DNA of 13,404 nucleotides from NCBI GenBank assembly GCA_003164155.1, contig PLSG01000449.1, positions 1-13,404 of the forward strand, in the 5' to 3' direction. Shown one piece after another: positions 6,613-13,404 of the stretch. The stretch's first letter is position 1. Each line of letters starts with the position of its first letter. Under the pieces are notes generated by a model, which worked only from the letters and a program-made list of their open reading frames with translations, was not told where the DNA came from and did not search any database. Origin of the DNA: Parachlamydiaceae bacterium. GTDB taxonomy: Bacteria; Chlamydiota; Chlamydiia; Chlamydiales; Parachlamydiaceae. The position numbers were made by a program, and so were the translations under genes.

Positions 6613-8501
6613 CACCAAAGCGCATCAGGATCTGGGCAAAGGCATACCAATTTCTTGGCAGCATTCATTTGGCTATCACCCTCATAGGCGCCACAGCCTT
6701 ATTTGTGATCGCCGGCACCTTGCTTGAATCCCATACGGAATCGCATCGCTATGCCGCCCATTTCACCTATGGCAATCCGCTCTTCTTAGCCCTCCTATGG
6801 GGCTTTTTTGTAAATATTTTGTGCTCGGCTTTGAGGCGCTATCCCTTTAAATTAAAGCATGTCCCTTTTCTCATCACTCATCTGGGCTTATTGATGATTT
6901 TAGGCGGCACTCTCTGCAAGAGCTATCTAGGCACCCAAGGGGTTATGGGCATAAGCGAGGGAAGCGGTTCACAGCAGATTTTTTTAGCTGACACCTATGC
7001 CATCGAAGTGGAGAAAAAGAACAGCCCTTCGGTCGGATATTTTGCATTGCAAAGGGACCTGCTGGGAAATCTGCTGGCGGCAGTAAAACCACTGGCCGCC
7101 GGGACAAAAAACCAAGACTTGCTCAGCATAGCTTTGGCCGAATATGTGCCGCACTCTAACGAGCATCTGGCTAAATGGATCAAAGGCAATCAAGCCTTCG
7201 TCACAGGTCTTGCCCCGATGCCTGTACACACCTGGGAAGGCGGCCATTCCACGCATTTGCCAGTCAGCGCCAAAGCACGTCTGGAGAAAGAACCTGCCGA
7301 GCCATGGAATTTTTATGCCTTCAGGAGCGAACATGTGGAACAATTAGCCCGCACGCTCTATTTGGAAGGAATGCAGCTGCACATTGTCGACTCTAGTACG
7401 CAATTGTCCCTGTTAAATATGCCACTGAGAATTGCCCTGGATGCCCCCTTCAGCATCGAAGGGAAAGAAGCCCAGGCCTATCTAAACTTGGCCTATACTC
7501 CCCTATCCGGATTTCAAGATCCTTTTCTAATCATCCAGATAAGATCCCCCTGGCCAAACGCTCTGCAAATACCTTATGCAGGCGGAGCGGAAAGCTCAAC
7601 GCTTTTTTTGGAGCATGCCGCAAACCTCATTCAACGCACTAAGGCAGCGCAATATGTAGACACTTTAAAGTGGTCTGTTCAACTGAAGCGCACCCCAGCC
7701 ATAGCCATTATACAGGATCAGCATGCCGACGACTACCTCTTTGCCTTTGACGCACACGGCAGGGTGCACACCGAAGCCTTTAGGGCGGACAACCTCAATT
7801 CCCTCATTGTCTATGATAAAGGCTTCGGCGGCTATGCCGTACAAGCACATATACCGTTAGCCGCAGGTCCGCTGGATGCGGCGGCCAGTCGTGAAACAAA
7901 GGAGAAGGCCGCAGCCAACCATTTTGCATTGGAATGCCCCATTACCTGCCAACGGAGTGAGGAGATCCCTCTGAAAAAACTCGAAGATAACCTACCCAAA
8001 ATAACCCTTAAGCTGACCGAGCAAAGGGAGGGACGCACATACACTGAATTCGTGGCATTGACTTATGATCGCTTTGGAAAAGGGCTGCAGTGGCCTGCTC
8101 TGCAAGGGCAGTATCTGCTGCGTTTTCAACCCCGCTTTCAAACCATACCCTATCGCATAAGGCTGCGCGATGCCCGGCAAATCAACTACCCCAATTCCAA
8201 TCAAGCCTACAGTTATGAAGCAGATCTTGGCATCAAGGATACAAGAGATGCCGCAAACCATACGACAGAAAAAACCATCAGCATGAATAACGTGCACGAA
8301 ACGTGGGATGGATACAGAGTGTACCTGGCTAACATCATGCCTGCCCAAGAAACGGCTGTGCAAAGCGTGCAGTTGGTGATCAACCATGACCCGGCAAAGT
8401 ATTTTCTAACCTATCCGGGAGGATGCTTAGTGGCCTTGGGAATCGTCTTACTATTTTGGCTACGCCCTTATTCCCGCAAAAAAGAAGCCAAAAGCAAGTA
8501 G
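6609..8501 (+). CDS. resB: ResB (Ccs1) family cytochrome c maturation membrane protein
   Basis: ResB works with CcsA/ResC in system II cytochrome c biogenesis, carrying haem across the membrane and attaching it to apocytochromes. In the 630 aa, three N-terminal membrane segments (about 18-38, 56-76, 86-104) are followed by a large exported region (about 105-597) and a final membrane helix (598-618) before a basic tail. This is the family's four-helix topology. The N-terminus carries family signatures: the GTLLES segment (36-41) after helix 1, KHVPFLITHLGLLMILGG (83-100), which contains a conserved-looking His91, and the G-x-M-x-I-x-E-G turn at 111-118. The middle part is divergent. The start overlaps the lipoprotein stop by four bases. 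No ccsA, ccdA or resA lies next to it; the gene ends at a repeat block facing a convergent gene. Confidence 0.85.
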   Translation: MTPKRIRIWAKAYQFLGSIHLAITLIGATALFVIAGTLLESHTESHRYAAHFTYGNPLFLALLWGFFVNILCSALRRYPFKLKHVPFLITHLGLLMILGGTLCKSYLGTQGVMGISEGSGSQQIFLADTYAIEVEKKNSPSVGYFALQRDLLGNLLAAVKPLAAGTKNQDLLSIALAEYVPHSNEHLAKWIKGNQAFVTGLAPMPVHTWEGGHSTHLPVSAKARLEKEPAEPWNFYAFRSEHVEQLARTLYLEGMQLHIVDSSTQLSLLNMPLRIALDAPFSIEGKEAQAYLNLAYTPLSGFQDPFLIIQIRSPWPNALQIPYAGGAESSTLFLEHAANLIQRTKAAQYVDTLKWSVQLKRTPAIAIIQDQHADDYLFAFDAHGRVHTEAFRADNLNSLIVYDKGFGGYAVQAHIPLAAGPLDAAASRETKEKAAANHFALECPITCQRSEEIPLKKLEDNLPKITLKLTEQREGRTYTEFVALTYDRFGKGLQWPALQGQYLLRFQPRFQTIPYRIRLRDARQINYPNSNQAYSYEADLGIKDTRDAANHTTEKTISMNNVHETWDGYRVYLANIMPAQETAVQSVQLVINHDPAKYFLTYPGGCLVALGIVLLFWLRPYSRKKEAKSK

Positions 8502-8503
8502 GG

Positions 8504-8751
8504 AAAATGCAGAGCCTATTCTCTCCCCGATCGAATTGAAAAATTTTTATCACAAAGAAATACATAAGGACACAAAGATCACAAAGAAGGCACAGGAAAA
8601 ATTAAAAAATTCATATTTTCTAGCAGCTCACGAAAAGAGCCAAAAATCTTCGGGTTATATAACTCCTTCCTTCTTTGTGGCCTTTGTGTTCTTATGTTGT
8701 TTCTTTGTGATAAAAATTTATGGATTCGGTGAAGGATAAAATGGAGAGTAC
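8504..8751. repeat. Palindromic repeat, copy 1 (CAAAG-rich arms)
   Basis: Starts AAAATGCAGAG two bases after the resB stop. The arms 8541-8590 and 8669-8720 are reverse complements built from short CACAAAG-type units. The flanks outside the arms are related to those of copies 2 and 3. The right flank is degenerate and shares AAAATGGAGAGTAC (8738-8751) with the start of copy 2, so the copies are head to tail. The loop (about 8591-8668) contains a module, TTTTCTAGCAGCTCACGAAA, also found in the 5111-5688 element. The small frames within are repeat artefacts. Confidence 0.8.
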
Positions 8752-8960
8752 ACTCCCTCCTTCACCGAATTTTCAAATTTTTAACGCAAAGAAACACATA
8801 AAGGACGCAAAGATCGCAAAGAAGGCACAGGAAAAAATTACAGAATTTATATTTTTCTGGCAGCCCACGAAAAAAAACCAAAAATCTTTTCGAGTTATAT
8901 AACTTCTTTCCTTCTTTGCGTTCTTTGCGCCTTTGTGTGTTTCTTTGCGTTAAAAATTCT
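8541..8960. terminator. Probable bidirectional transcription end between convergent genes
   Basis: Two very long AT-bordered hairpins (8541-8720 and 8775-8960) occupy the whole gap between the resB stop and the stop of the convergent FHA-domain gene. Their stems end in runs such as AAATTTTT and TAAAAATTT. They would form in both RNAs and are well placed to end transcription, but they are much larger than a classic intrinsic terminator. The role is inferred. Confidence 0.35.
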
Positions 8961-8996
8961 TCACTTCGATCCAGGAGAGAATGGACTCTGCATTTT
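8738..8996. repeat. Palindromic repeat, copy 2 (CAAAG-rich arms)
   Basis: The arms 8775-8828 and 8911-8960 are reverse complements: AATTTTTAACGCAAAGAAAC on the left matches GTTTCTTTGCGTTAAAAATT on the right. The outer flanks begin AAAATGGAGAGTAC and end GGACTCTGCATTTT. The right flank is also the reverse complement of the left flank of copy 1, so 8504-8996 as a whole folds as a roughly 490-base palindrome. The last base overlaps the stop codon of the FHA-domain gene. Confidence 0.8.
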
Positions 8997-11425
8997 TATA
9001 TGCTCTCGGTCTTCAGCTCTTCGCCAAAGATGGCAGGATCGAGGTCAGCCTCCTCCATGTGCTTAAAAAAGGCTTCATGCGTCATCTGCTGGCTATCCAA
9101 CACATACTCGCCATAGAGTTGATCGAGGGATAATAAGACATTGGCATGCTGCTCTGCCTGCAAAGCGCTGTATTCCTCGAATAGATGCTGGAAATTCTCC
9201 ACAAAACCCGGAAGCCCTTTTTGATTGTGCTCTTGGAGCAAGGCACTGATCGCGTGGCTTTTCACATCCAAAACCTTTTGCCGCACAATCGCTAAGCTGC
9301 GCAGCTTCATAAATACGAGGTTATTTCTATCTACTAAGGCTTCCTCTGTAGTACTGCCTTGGCTCAATCCCTTATTGCCATCCAAGGCGGCTAGGGCTTT
9401 TTCATTTTCATCTTTAAAGGCCAGATTGTCGGCCACAAGCAAATGACTGCTGACCACTAGTCCATTTTTGGGATGCAGCGTCAAATACCCCACAAGAAAA
9501 TCGCTCTCCACACCATATTGAGCTAAGGCTTTTTGGGCCTGGATGGATACTTCAAGCCCTTGAGAGGTATAAAAGACCAAGTCATGCAGCTCAGCGCGCT
9601 TTTGCAGCTCGTCCATCAAGATGCTGACATCTTGTTCTGGGTCTATGCTGGACTCGAAAGCTATGGCGGCTTGCAGCACCGGCTCGCTAAATTTATAGTA
9701 CCTCGGCGCATTGTAAATGAGATTCTCAGCCCCAGGGCGAAGGAAAGCCAGTTCTGCCGGAGGGGCAAACTCCAAACTATGCGTTTTTTCCGCCAGGTCA
9801 TCTAAAGAGATCAATTCCCCTTTCAGCACTAAGTTAGAGATCTCCACAGCATTGCTTCCATCCAAGGTGTGGGGCGAGTTGATCAGGCGGTTTAGCTCCT
9901 TCAAATCAGTCAACTTGCGCAACTGCATCGTTTGCGAGTCCACCACAATCGCGGCCTTGGGGATCAACCAGCGCATAACACTTGGTTCTGGTTGAGCTAT
10001 CAGCAGAAAACGCGATGTATCCGTGTTGGTGTAAATACGCAAAATATAGGGGCATTTGTTAAAGTTGCCCTGTGTGTCCACATGGCACATAGTCGAATAT
10101 TTGGACGCCAGGACTGCTCTAATATTCTTCTTCAAGAATTCAGGATCGTACCAATTTTGATTCAATGGCTTGATATGTTGAATATGCGAGGAGGTCAAAG
10201 CCATAGCGATGTCGCTTACACTGTGCGCAGCCTTGAGTTCATCTTCGCCGCGCTTTTCGCTGGCCGACAAATACATAGCAGCGGCAATGGCCATTAAGAT
10301 GATGATCAGTCCGGCAAAAAAAATGGCGTACTGCTTCCAATTGGCCGCAATATGCTTGGTCAAAAACAATGTCTGTGTTTTCCTGGAGCGGCTGTCAAAG
10401 CGATCCCCATCGTCTTTGCCTATGCGCGGCGGTTTTTTTTCCACCGGCACGCGCACAGGGGGCTGAAAATGTAAATCAAATAGACTTTCCACTGCTTTTT
10501 CATGGGAGTCTGACAGCTCTTTTTGCTCCGCATCCTCTAAAGGGGCATCCTCTTCGCTCTCAGATTCTCTTCCGAGCGGTTTTCCAAGCGCAGATTCGGA
10601 GCTTTTGGAAGAAATTTGCCCCTGATTTACGCTCTCATTCTCGGAAGCATTTGCAGGCGGGAGCGGTTCGCTCGGAGAGGGAAGCTTGCTCTGCTCGGAT
10701 GTTTCCCCAGTTTCTTGGACAGCAGAGTCTTGACGCAGAGAATCCATTTCTTCCACTTCGCGCATCATATCCTCAACGTCCCGATCCATCTCAAACGCAT
10801 TTTCGGCGTGGCTGCCCGCTTCTTCATCGCCAATAATGCCGTGAGGCCCCTCTTCCAAAGAATCAGCTCCTTTTGGGGCATCTTCGATATCCCCCCCATT
10901 TTTTTGAGGGGCTTTAAATCCACTCCCCTCTGCTCTGCTTCCCCCAAAGGACGAAAAAGATTTCATGTCAATTTTGCGCTGAAGCATTTGGGCGACTTCA
11001 CTTTTAATACTGAAGGCATCCTTTAAGGCTGTGCCATATGGAACAGGCAGGGAAAGATCCGGTACGCTTTGCTTGGGCTGGATGGGCTCATCTTTGGCGA
11101 CTTGCGTGGGAGACTCGGAGACTTCCCCATCAAAAATGATCTCGACATTGGCTACATGCAGCTTATCCCCATTGGCAATATCCATTTTCCAAAATGGACT
11201 GCCATTGAGAGTTACAAAAGGATCATTGGCATTATTGAGTACTACAAAGCGCCCTTCCAGCTCAAAGATTTTTACATGTTCGGGCTGCAACGAATCGTCT
11301 GGGATGCGCAAATCAACCAAATGGGAAGTACCAGAGCCAATGATGACCACACTTTTCGCAAAGATATATTCGGCAGGCTTCAATTCAGGATTTCGTTTGC
11401 CTGGATTGACAGTCAATTTTATCAT
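8996..11425 (-). CDS. FHA-domain single-pass membrane protein with SctD/CdsD-like architecture
   Basis: 809 aa. Residues about 20-100 form a forkhead-associated fold: strands around VVIIG (26-30), LRIPDDS (39-45), EHVKI (49-53) and LNGSPF (73-78). Gly30, His50 and Asn74-Gly75 fit the FHA pattern, but the phosphothreonine-contact Arg is Ser31 and the Ser of SxxH is Gln47. Residues 105-345 are an acidic Ser/Glu/Pro-rich, probably disordered linker. One membrane helix (about 366-386) follows a basic/aromatic stretch, and 387-809 would be periplasmic. The only cysteines, 447 and 458, could form a disulfide there. Cytoplasmic FHA, one helix and a large periplasmic domain is the SctD (YscD, CdsD) inner-ring layout, and SctD FHA domains usually lack phosphopeptide-binding residues. 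I cannot recognise the ring-building domains, so another FHA membrane protein is possible. AAAGGG precedes the ATG. Confidence 0.8.
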   Translation of the reverse strand: MIKLTVNPGKRNPELKPAEYIFAKSVVIIGSGTSHLVDLRIPDDSLQPEHVKIFELEGRFVVLNNANDPFVTLNGSPFWKMDIANGDKLHVANVEIIFDGEVSESPTQVAKDEPIQPKQSVPDLSLPVPYGTALKDAFSIKSEVAQMLQRKIDMKSFSSFGGSRAEGSGFKAPQKNGGDIEDAPKGADSLEEGPHGIIGDEEAGSHAENAFEMDRDVEDMMREVEEMDSLRQDSAVQETGETSEQSKLPSPSEPLPPANASENESVNQGQISSKSSESALGKPLGRESESEEDAPLEDAEQKELSDSHEKAVESLFDLHFQPPVRVPVEKKPPRIGKDDGDRFDSRSRKTQTLFLTKHIAANWKQYAIFFAGLIIILMAIAAAMYLSASEKRGEDELKAAHSVSDIAMALTSSHIQHIKPLNQNWYDPEFLKKNIRAVLASKYSTMCHVDTQGNFNKCPYILRIYTNTDTSRFLLIAQPEPSVMRWLIPKAAIVVDSQTMQLRKLTDLKELNRLINSPHTLDGSNAVEISNLVLKGELISLDDLAEKTHSLEFAPPAELAFLRPGAENLIYNAPRYYKFSEPVLQAAIAFESSIDPEQDVSILMDELQKRAELHDLVFYTSQGLEVSIQAQKALAQYGVESDFLVGYLTLHPKNGLVVSSHLLVADNLAFKDENEKALAALDGNKGLSQGSTTEEALVDRNNLVFMKLRSLAIVRQKVLDVKSHAISALLQEHNQKGLPGFVENFQHLFEEYSALQAEQHANVLLSLDQLYGEYVLDSQQMTHEAFFKHMEEADLDPAIFGEELKTESI

Positions 11426-11463
11426 GGGGAACCCTTTTCAAACAAAAAATACATGGGAGCTCA

Positions 11464-11494
11464 TTTCTAGCACAAAAGCCTACTACACTGTCAA
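11464..11494 (-). promoter_or_regulatory. Candidate promoter for the FHA-domain gene, using the tandem repeat's TTGACA
   Basis: On the minus strand the repeat at 11479-11498 supplies a perfect TTGACA (complement of 11489-11494). After 19 bases it is followed by TAGAAA (complement of 11464-11469), preceded by TGC as in an extended -10. The second tandem repeat gives another TTGACA 28 bases upstream (complement of 11517-11522), whose -10 at 17-bp spacing is poor (TAAGCT). Transcription would start near 11457, about 32 bases before the start codon. Confidence 0.4.
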
Positions 11495-11624
11495 GCTTAA
11501 ATTGAGCCTAGTACACTGTCAAGCTTTTATTGTTATTTGTGGGCGCTCCAAAGTTCTCGCGGTTGAACGATCGCGAGAACTTTGGCACGGCTACCTGCAA
11601 TAATAAAAGTTTGACCGTGTACTA
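11479..11624. mobile_element. Small inverted-repeat element or insertion-sequence relic
   Basis: A 23-bp terminal inverted repeat, TAGTACAC(T/G)GTCAA(G/A)CTTTTATT, lies at 11509-11531 and inverted at 11602-11624 (21 of 23 matches). A third, direct copy lies at 11481-11503; with flanking bases the direct repeats are 11477-11498 and 11505-11526, period 28 bp. Between the inverted ends is a perfect 14-bp hairpin, CCAAAGTTCTCGCG (11548-11561) with its complement at 11572-11585 and a 10-base loop. No transposase frame or clear target duplication is seen. The right end begins with the TAG stop of the 461-aa gene. It could be a miniature transposable element or a set of operator sites. Confidence 0.55.
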
Positions 11625-13007
11625 TTCAGCCAACTTCCATTTGAACTCGAGCATACGGCGCCGGCAAAAACGGACAAAGTCGGCGAAAAAGAGCGGAATC
11701 GATCTAATCAGACTTGAAGTGCGGTTGGCCAAGAAAAGTGTTATTTTGCCAAGCTTTCGACAAACCAAGATCAGGTATTTGTAGAGCGCCACCCCTGCTT
11801 TATAAAGAATGCGCATCATCCAGCGCAAGCAGGCGGCAATGACCTTCACTAGACGCAAAATCAGATAAGCTAAGATCCAATTGCCCATTAGAGAAAAACC
11901 TCTCAACACCCCTTCACATAGGCTTTGCATTTTTTCGCCACACTCTTGGGCTTGGGACTTTAACCAGCGCGTGCCGCGCGCTAGGGAATTTGCCATCTGC
12001 TGGATATTTGCGGCGAGTTTGCCAAACGTGGGCATAAGAGCTTGCAGGATGCCATGCCAGCTTTGCGCGGCTAATTTCTGAAACTGCTGAAAGGTTTGCG
12101 CAGCAGCAGCCAAAGGGGGAAGGATCTTTTCACGCAATTTATCTGCCGACGAAGTTGCAAAATGCATGCACGCTTTTTGAACATCTTCGATTCTGGCCAT
12201 GAGCTCTTTCCTCACTAACTCCAAAGGCTCTATAAGTTTCGCTTTAACTTTTTCGACAATTTCCTTTCTAGCGCGTTCAAGCGGCTCTAGCACTTTTCCA
12301 GCCAATTTCATTCCCCAATCGCTAATTTTTTCCACGGCGAGCTTAACCGGCTTTGCGACGGCCACGACTTGTTCTACCACGCGCGTCGAAACACTTTGGA
12401 CGGCTCCTTGAACTTTAGAAGTAATCTGTTTGACGGCCACGGTAGCACCATTGGCTTTGGTAGCAAACCATACTTTAACTGGCTCTATGACTACCACGGC
12501 AGCTTTATTAACTAGGGCCTTTGCGGTCTGATAGAGCGATTTGGCCGGCGAGCTGAGGCCATGTGCGATGTGGCTGATGATGCGGTGTATCGTTTTGGTT
12601 ATCTCCTTGACGACTTCTTTGGCAATCCTGTCTTTCTGCTCAATTTTTGCGTTTGGTTCCAAACGCCTAGATGCACTTTTGTGTGCCTCTTGAGGAGCTT
12701 TAGGGGCGGCTTGCAAGGGCTTATTAGGCTGGCTCAAATCTTGGGAAACTGGCACAGAAAATGTCATAATGCTAAACATCTTCCCCATGTTCCGCATGAG
12801 AGAATCCACGATTCCCTGACCTTGCTTGGCCGCGTTATGCCCTTCTAAAAGCTTTAGAGCCTTATCCATATCACCTTTTTGCAGCGACTCTATCACGTCC
12901 TGCGGCAAATTCTGAAATCCCGAAGGAATATTGGCTGCTCTTTCCACAGCCTGAGGGACGTACGGAGGGTCGCGCCGAAAAGCCGAAAGGCTGCTGTTTG
13001 GATTCAT
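11622..13007 (-). CDS. Unrecognised 461-aa amphipathic-helix protein with C-terminal hydrophobic pair
   Basis: I recognise no family. The first 125 residues are polar, Pro/Gln/Ser-rich and probably flexible, with a short hydrophobic patch at 78-86. Residues 126-350 are almost entirely predicted amphipathic helix, rich in Lys, Val and Ala. A 19-residue internal repeat is clear: VLEPLERARKEIVEKVK from 239 and LIEPLELVRKELMARIE from 258, with a weaker IEPVK at 174. Residues 373-394 and 402-427 are hydrophobic with basic residues between and after them, compatible with a membrane hairpin or a bilobed segment. There is no cleavable signal peptide. The TAG stop lies in the end of the inverted-repeat element, so the last residues may have been altered. 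The ribosome site is weak (AAAG close to the ATG). It lies upstream of and co-directional with the FHA gene, 196 bp away. A membrane-associated structural protein or secreted effector are options. Confidence 0.8.
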   Translation of the reverse strand: MNPNSSLSAFRRDPPYVPQAVERAANIPSGFQNLPQDVIESLQKGDMDKALKLLEGHNAAKQGQGIVDSLMRNMGKMFSIMTFSVPVSQDLSQPNKPLQAAPKAPQEAHKSASRRLEPNAKIEQKDRIAKEVVKEITKTIHRIISHIAHGLSSPAKSLYQTAKALVNKAAVVVIEPVKVWFATKANGATVAVKQITSKVQGAVQSVSTRVVEQVVAVAKPVKLAVEKISDWGMKLAGKVLEPLERARKEIVEKVKAKLIEPLELVRKELMARIEDVQKACMHFATSSADKLREKILPPLAAAAQTFQQFQKLAAQSWHGILQALMPTFGKLAANIQQMANSLARGTRWLKSQAQECGEKMQSLCEGVLRGFSLMGNWILAYLILRLVKVIAACLRWMMRILYKAGVALYKYLILVCRKLGKITLFLANRTSSLIRSIPLFFADFVRFCRRRMLEFKWKLAE

Positions 13008-13121
13008 AGCTTTAATCTTTGTTTAAGGTTTAGAAGTTTAAGGATATCATAAACCTACAATTTAATTCAAATCATTTCCATGCTCCCACTTTAGTAGATT
13101 TTAAACGAAAAGAGGAGAGGA

Positions 13122-13337
13122 AAAATGTTGGGTTTATTCCCTGTGCATCGAATTTAAAAATTTTTTTAACCCAAAGAAACACACAGAGAACACAAAGGAC
13201 ATAAAGAAGGAGCAGGCAAAAATACAGGCTAAACTCGTAAATTTCCCCTTCCTCTTTGTGTCCTTTGTGTTCTTGGTGTGTTTCTTTGTGTTAAAAATTA
13301 TTCATTTCGATCCGTGAGAGAACGGACTCTACATTTT
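13122..13337. repeat. Palindromic repeat, copy 3, full length
   Basis: The ends AAAATGTTGGG (left) and the inverted GAGTCTACATTTT-like right end correspond, as do the flanks (CATCGAATTTAAAAATTTTT against AAAATTATTCATTTCGATC). The arms 13158-13210 and 13245-13303 contain AAAGAAACACACAGAGAACA and its complement TGTTCTTGGTGTGTTTCTTT, with small differences. The loop is shorter than in copies 1 and 2 and lacks the CTAGCAGC module. It lies upstream of the 461-aa gene, about 115 bp from its start, so a terminator role for that gene is excluded. Confidence 0.8.
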
Positions 13338-13404
13338 CCCTATCCTCTTGCGCCTTTGCGTTTAATTTCCCTAAATTCGCTGACCGAAAAGGTGAACAAG
13401 GCCA
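13338..13404. other. Window end, no gene seen
   Basis: No coding frame is convincing. TTGCGCCTTTGCGTTTAA (13348-13365) resembles the right arm of the CAAAG palindromic repeat and may be a decayed fourth half-copy. Confidence 0.35.

Noticed and set aside
8541..8960. CRISPR array
   Set aside because: The short CAAAG units are nearly contiguous and inverted around a loop, with no regular unique spacers and no cas genes.
8536..9116. Short Lys-rich or Phe/Val-rich frames such as those at 8536-8739 and 8720-8902
   Set aside because: They are translations of CACAAAG-type repeat arms, a common source of false small hypothetical proteins.
11548..11585. Intrinsic terminator of the 461-aa gene
   Set aside because: The 14-bp stem is perfect, but no U-run follows on the minus strand, so I treat it as part of the inverted-repeat element.

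Overview
The window looks like part of the chromosome of a Gram-negative, probably host-associated bacterium, most plausibly an environmental (non-Chlamydiaceae) member of the Chlamydiae. This rests on several things: an E1o-E2o-E3 gene set whose E2o lipoyl domain reads as chlamydial to me, an FHA-domain/one-TM/large exported-domain protein with the layout of the type III secretion ring protein SctD (CdsD), and a neighbouring amphipathic-helix protein with a paired hydrophobic segment. No 16S rRNA or species marker is present, so the phylum is an inference.

Layout. (1) Positions 1-4953, minus strand: sucA-sucB-lpdA, a tight operon (19 bp and 27 bp gaps) encoding the three components of the 2-oxoglutarate dehydrogenase complex; lpdA runs off the left edge. 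(2) Positions 4954-5949: a divergent intergenic region of almost 1 kb. It holds a sucA leader with alternative hairpins and a striking 578-bp composite palindrome (5111-5688) with roughly 111-bp terminal inverted repeats and further hairpins nested inside. (3) Positions 5950-8501, plus strand: a putative lipoprotein gene and a ResB-family cytochrome c maturation gene, joined by a 4-base ATGA overlap. (4) Positions 8504-8996: two head-to-tail copies of a palindromic repeat that fill the gap between convergent genes almost to the base. (5) Positions 8996-11425, minus strand: the FHA/SctD-like membrane protein gene. (6) Positions 11479-11624: a small inverted-repeat element with outward TTGACA hexamers and a perfect 14-bp hairpin; its right end supplies the stop codon of the next gene. 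(7) Positions 11622-13007, minus strand: a 461-aa unrecognised protein of lysine/valine/alanine-rich amphipathic helices ending in two hydrophobic segments. (8) Positions 13008-13404: a third full copy of the palindromic repeat, otherwise apparently non-coding.

The metabolic genes are conventional: SucA and SucB convert 2-oxoglutarate to succinyl-CoA and Lpd re-oxidises the lipoyl groups. The lipoprotein and ResB probably act together at the cell envelope. The FHA protein and the 461-aa protein may belong to a secretion/effector function, but that is weaker. The most unusual content is the non-coding DNA: at least three kinds of structured, repeated, probably mobile-derived palindromic sequence, two of which share a sequence module.
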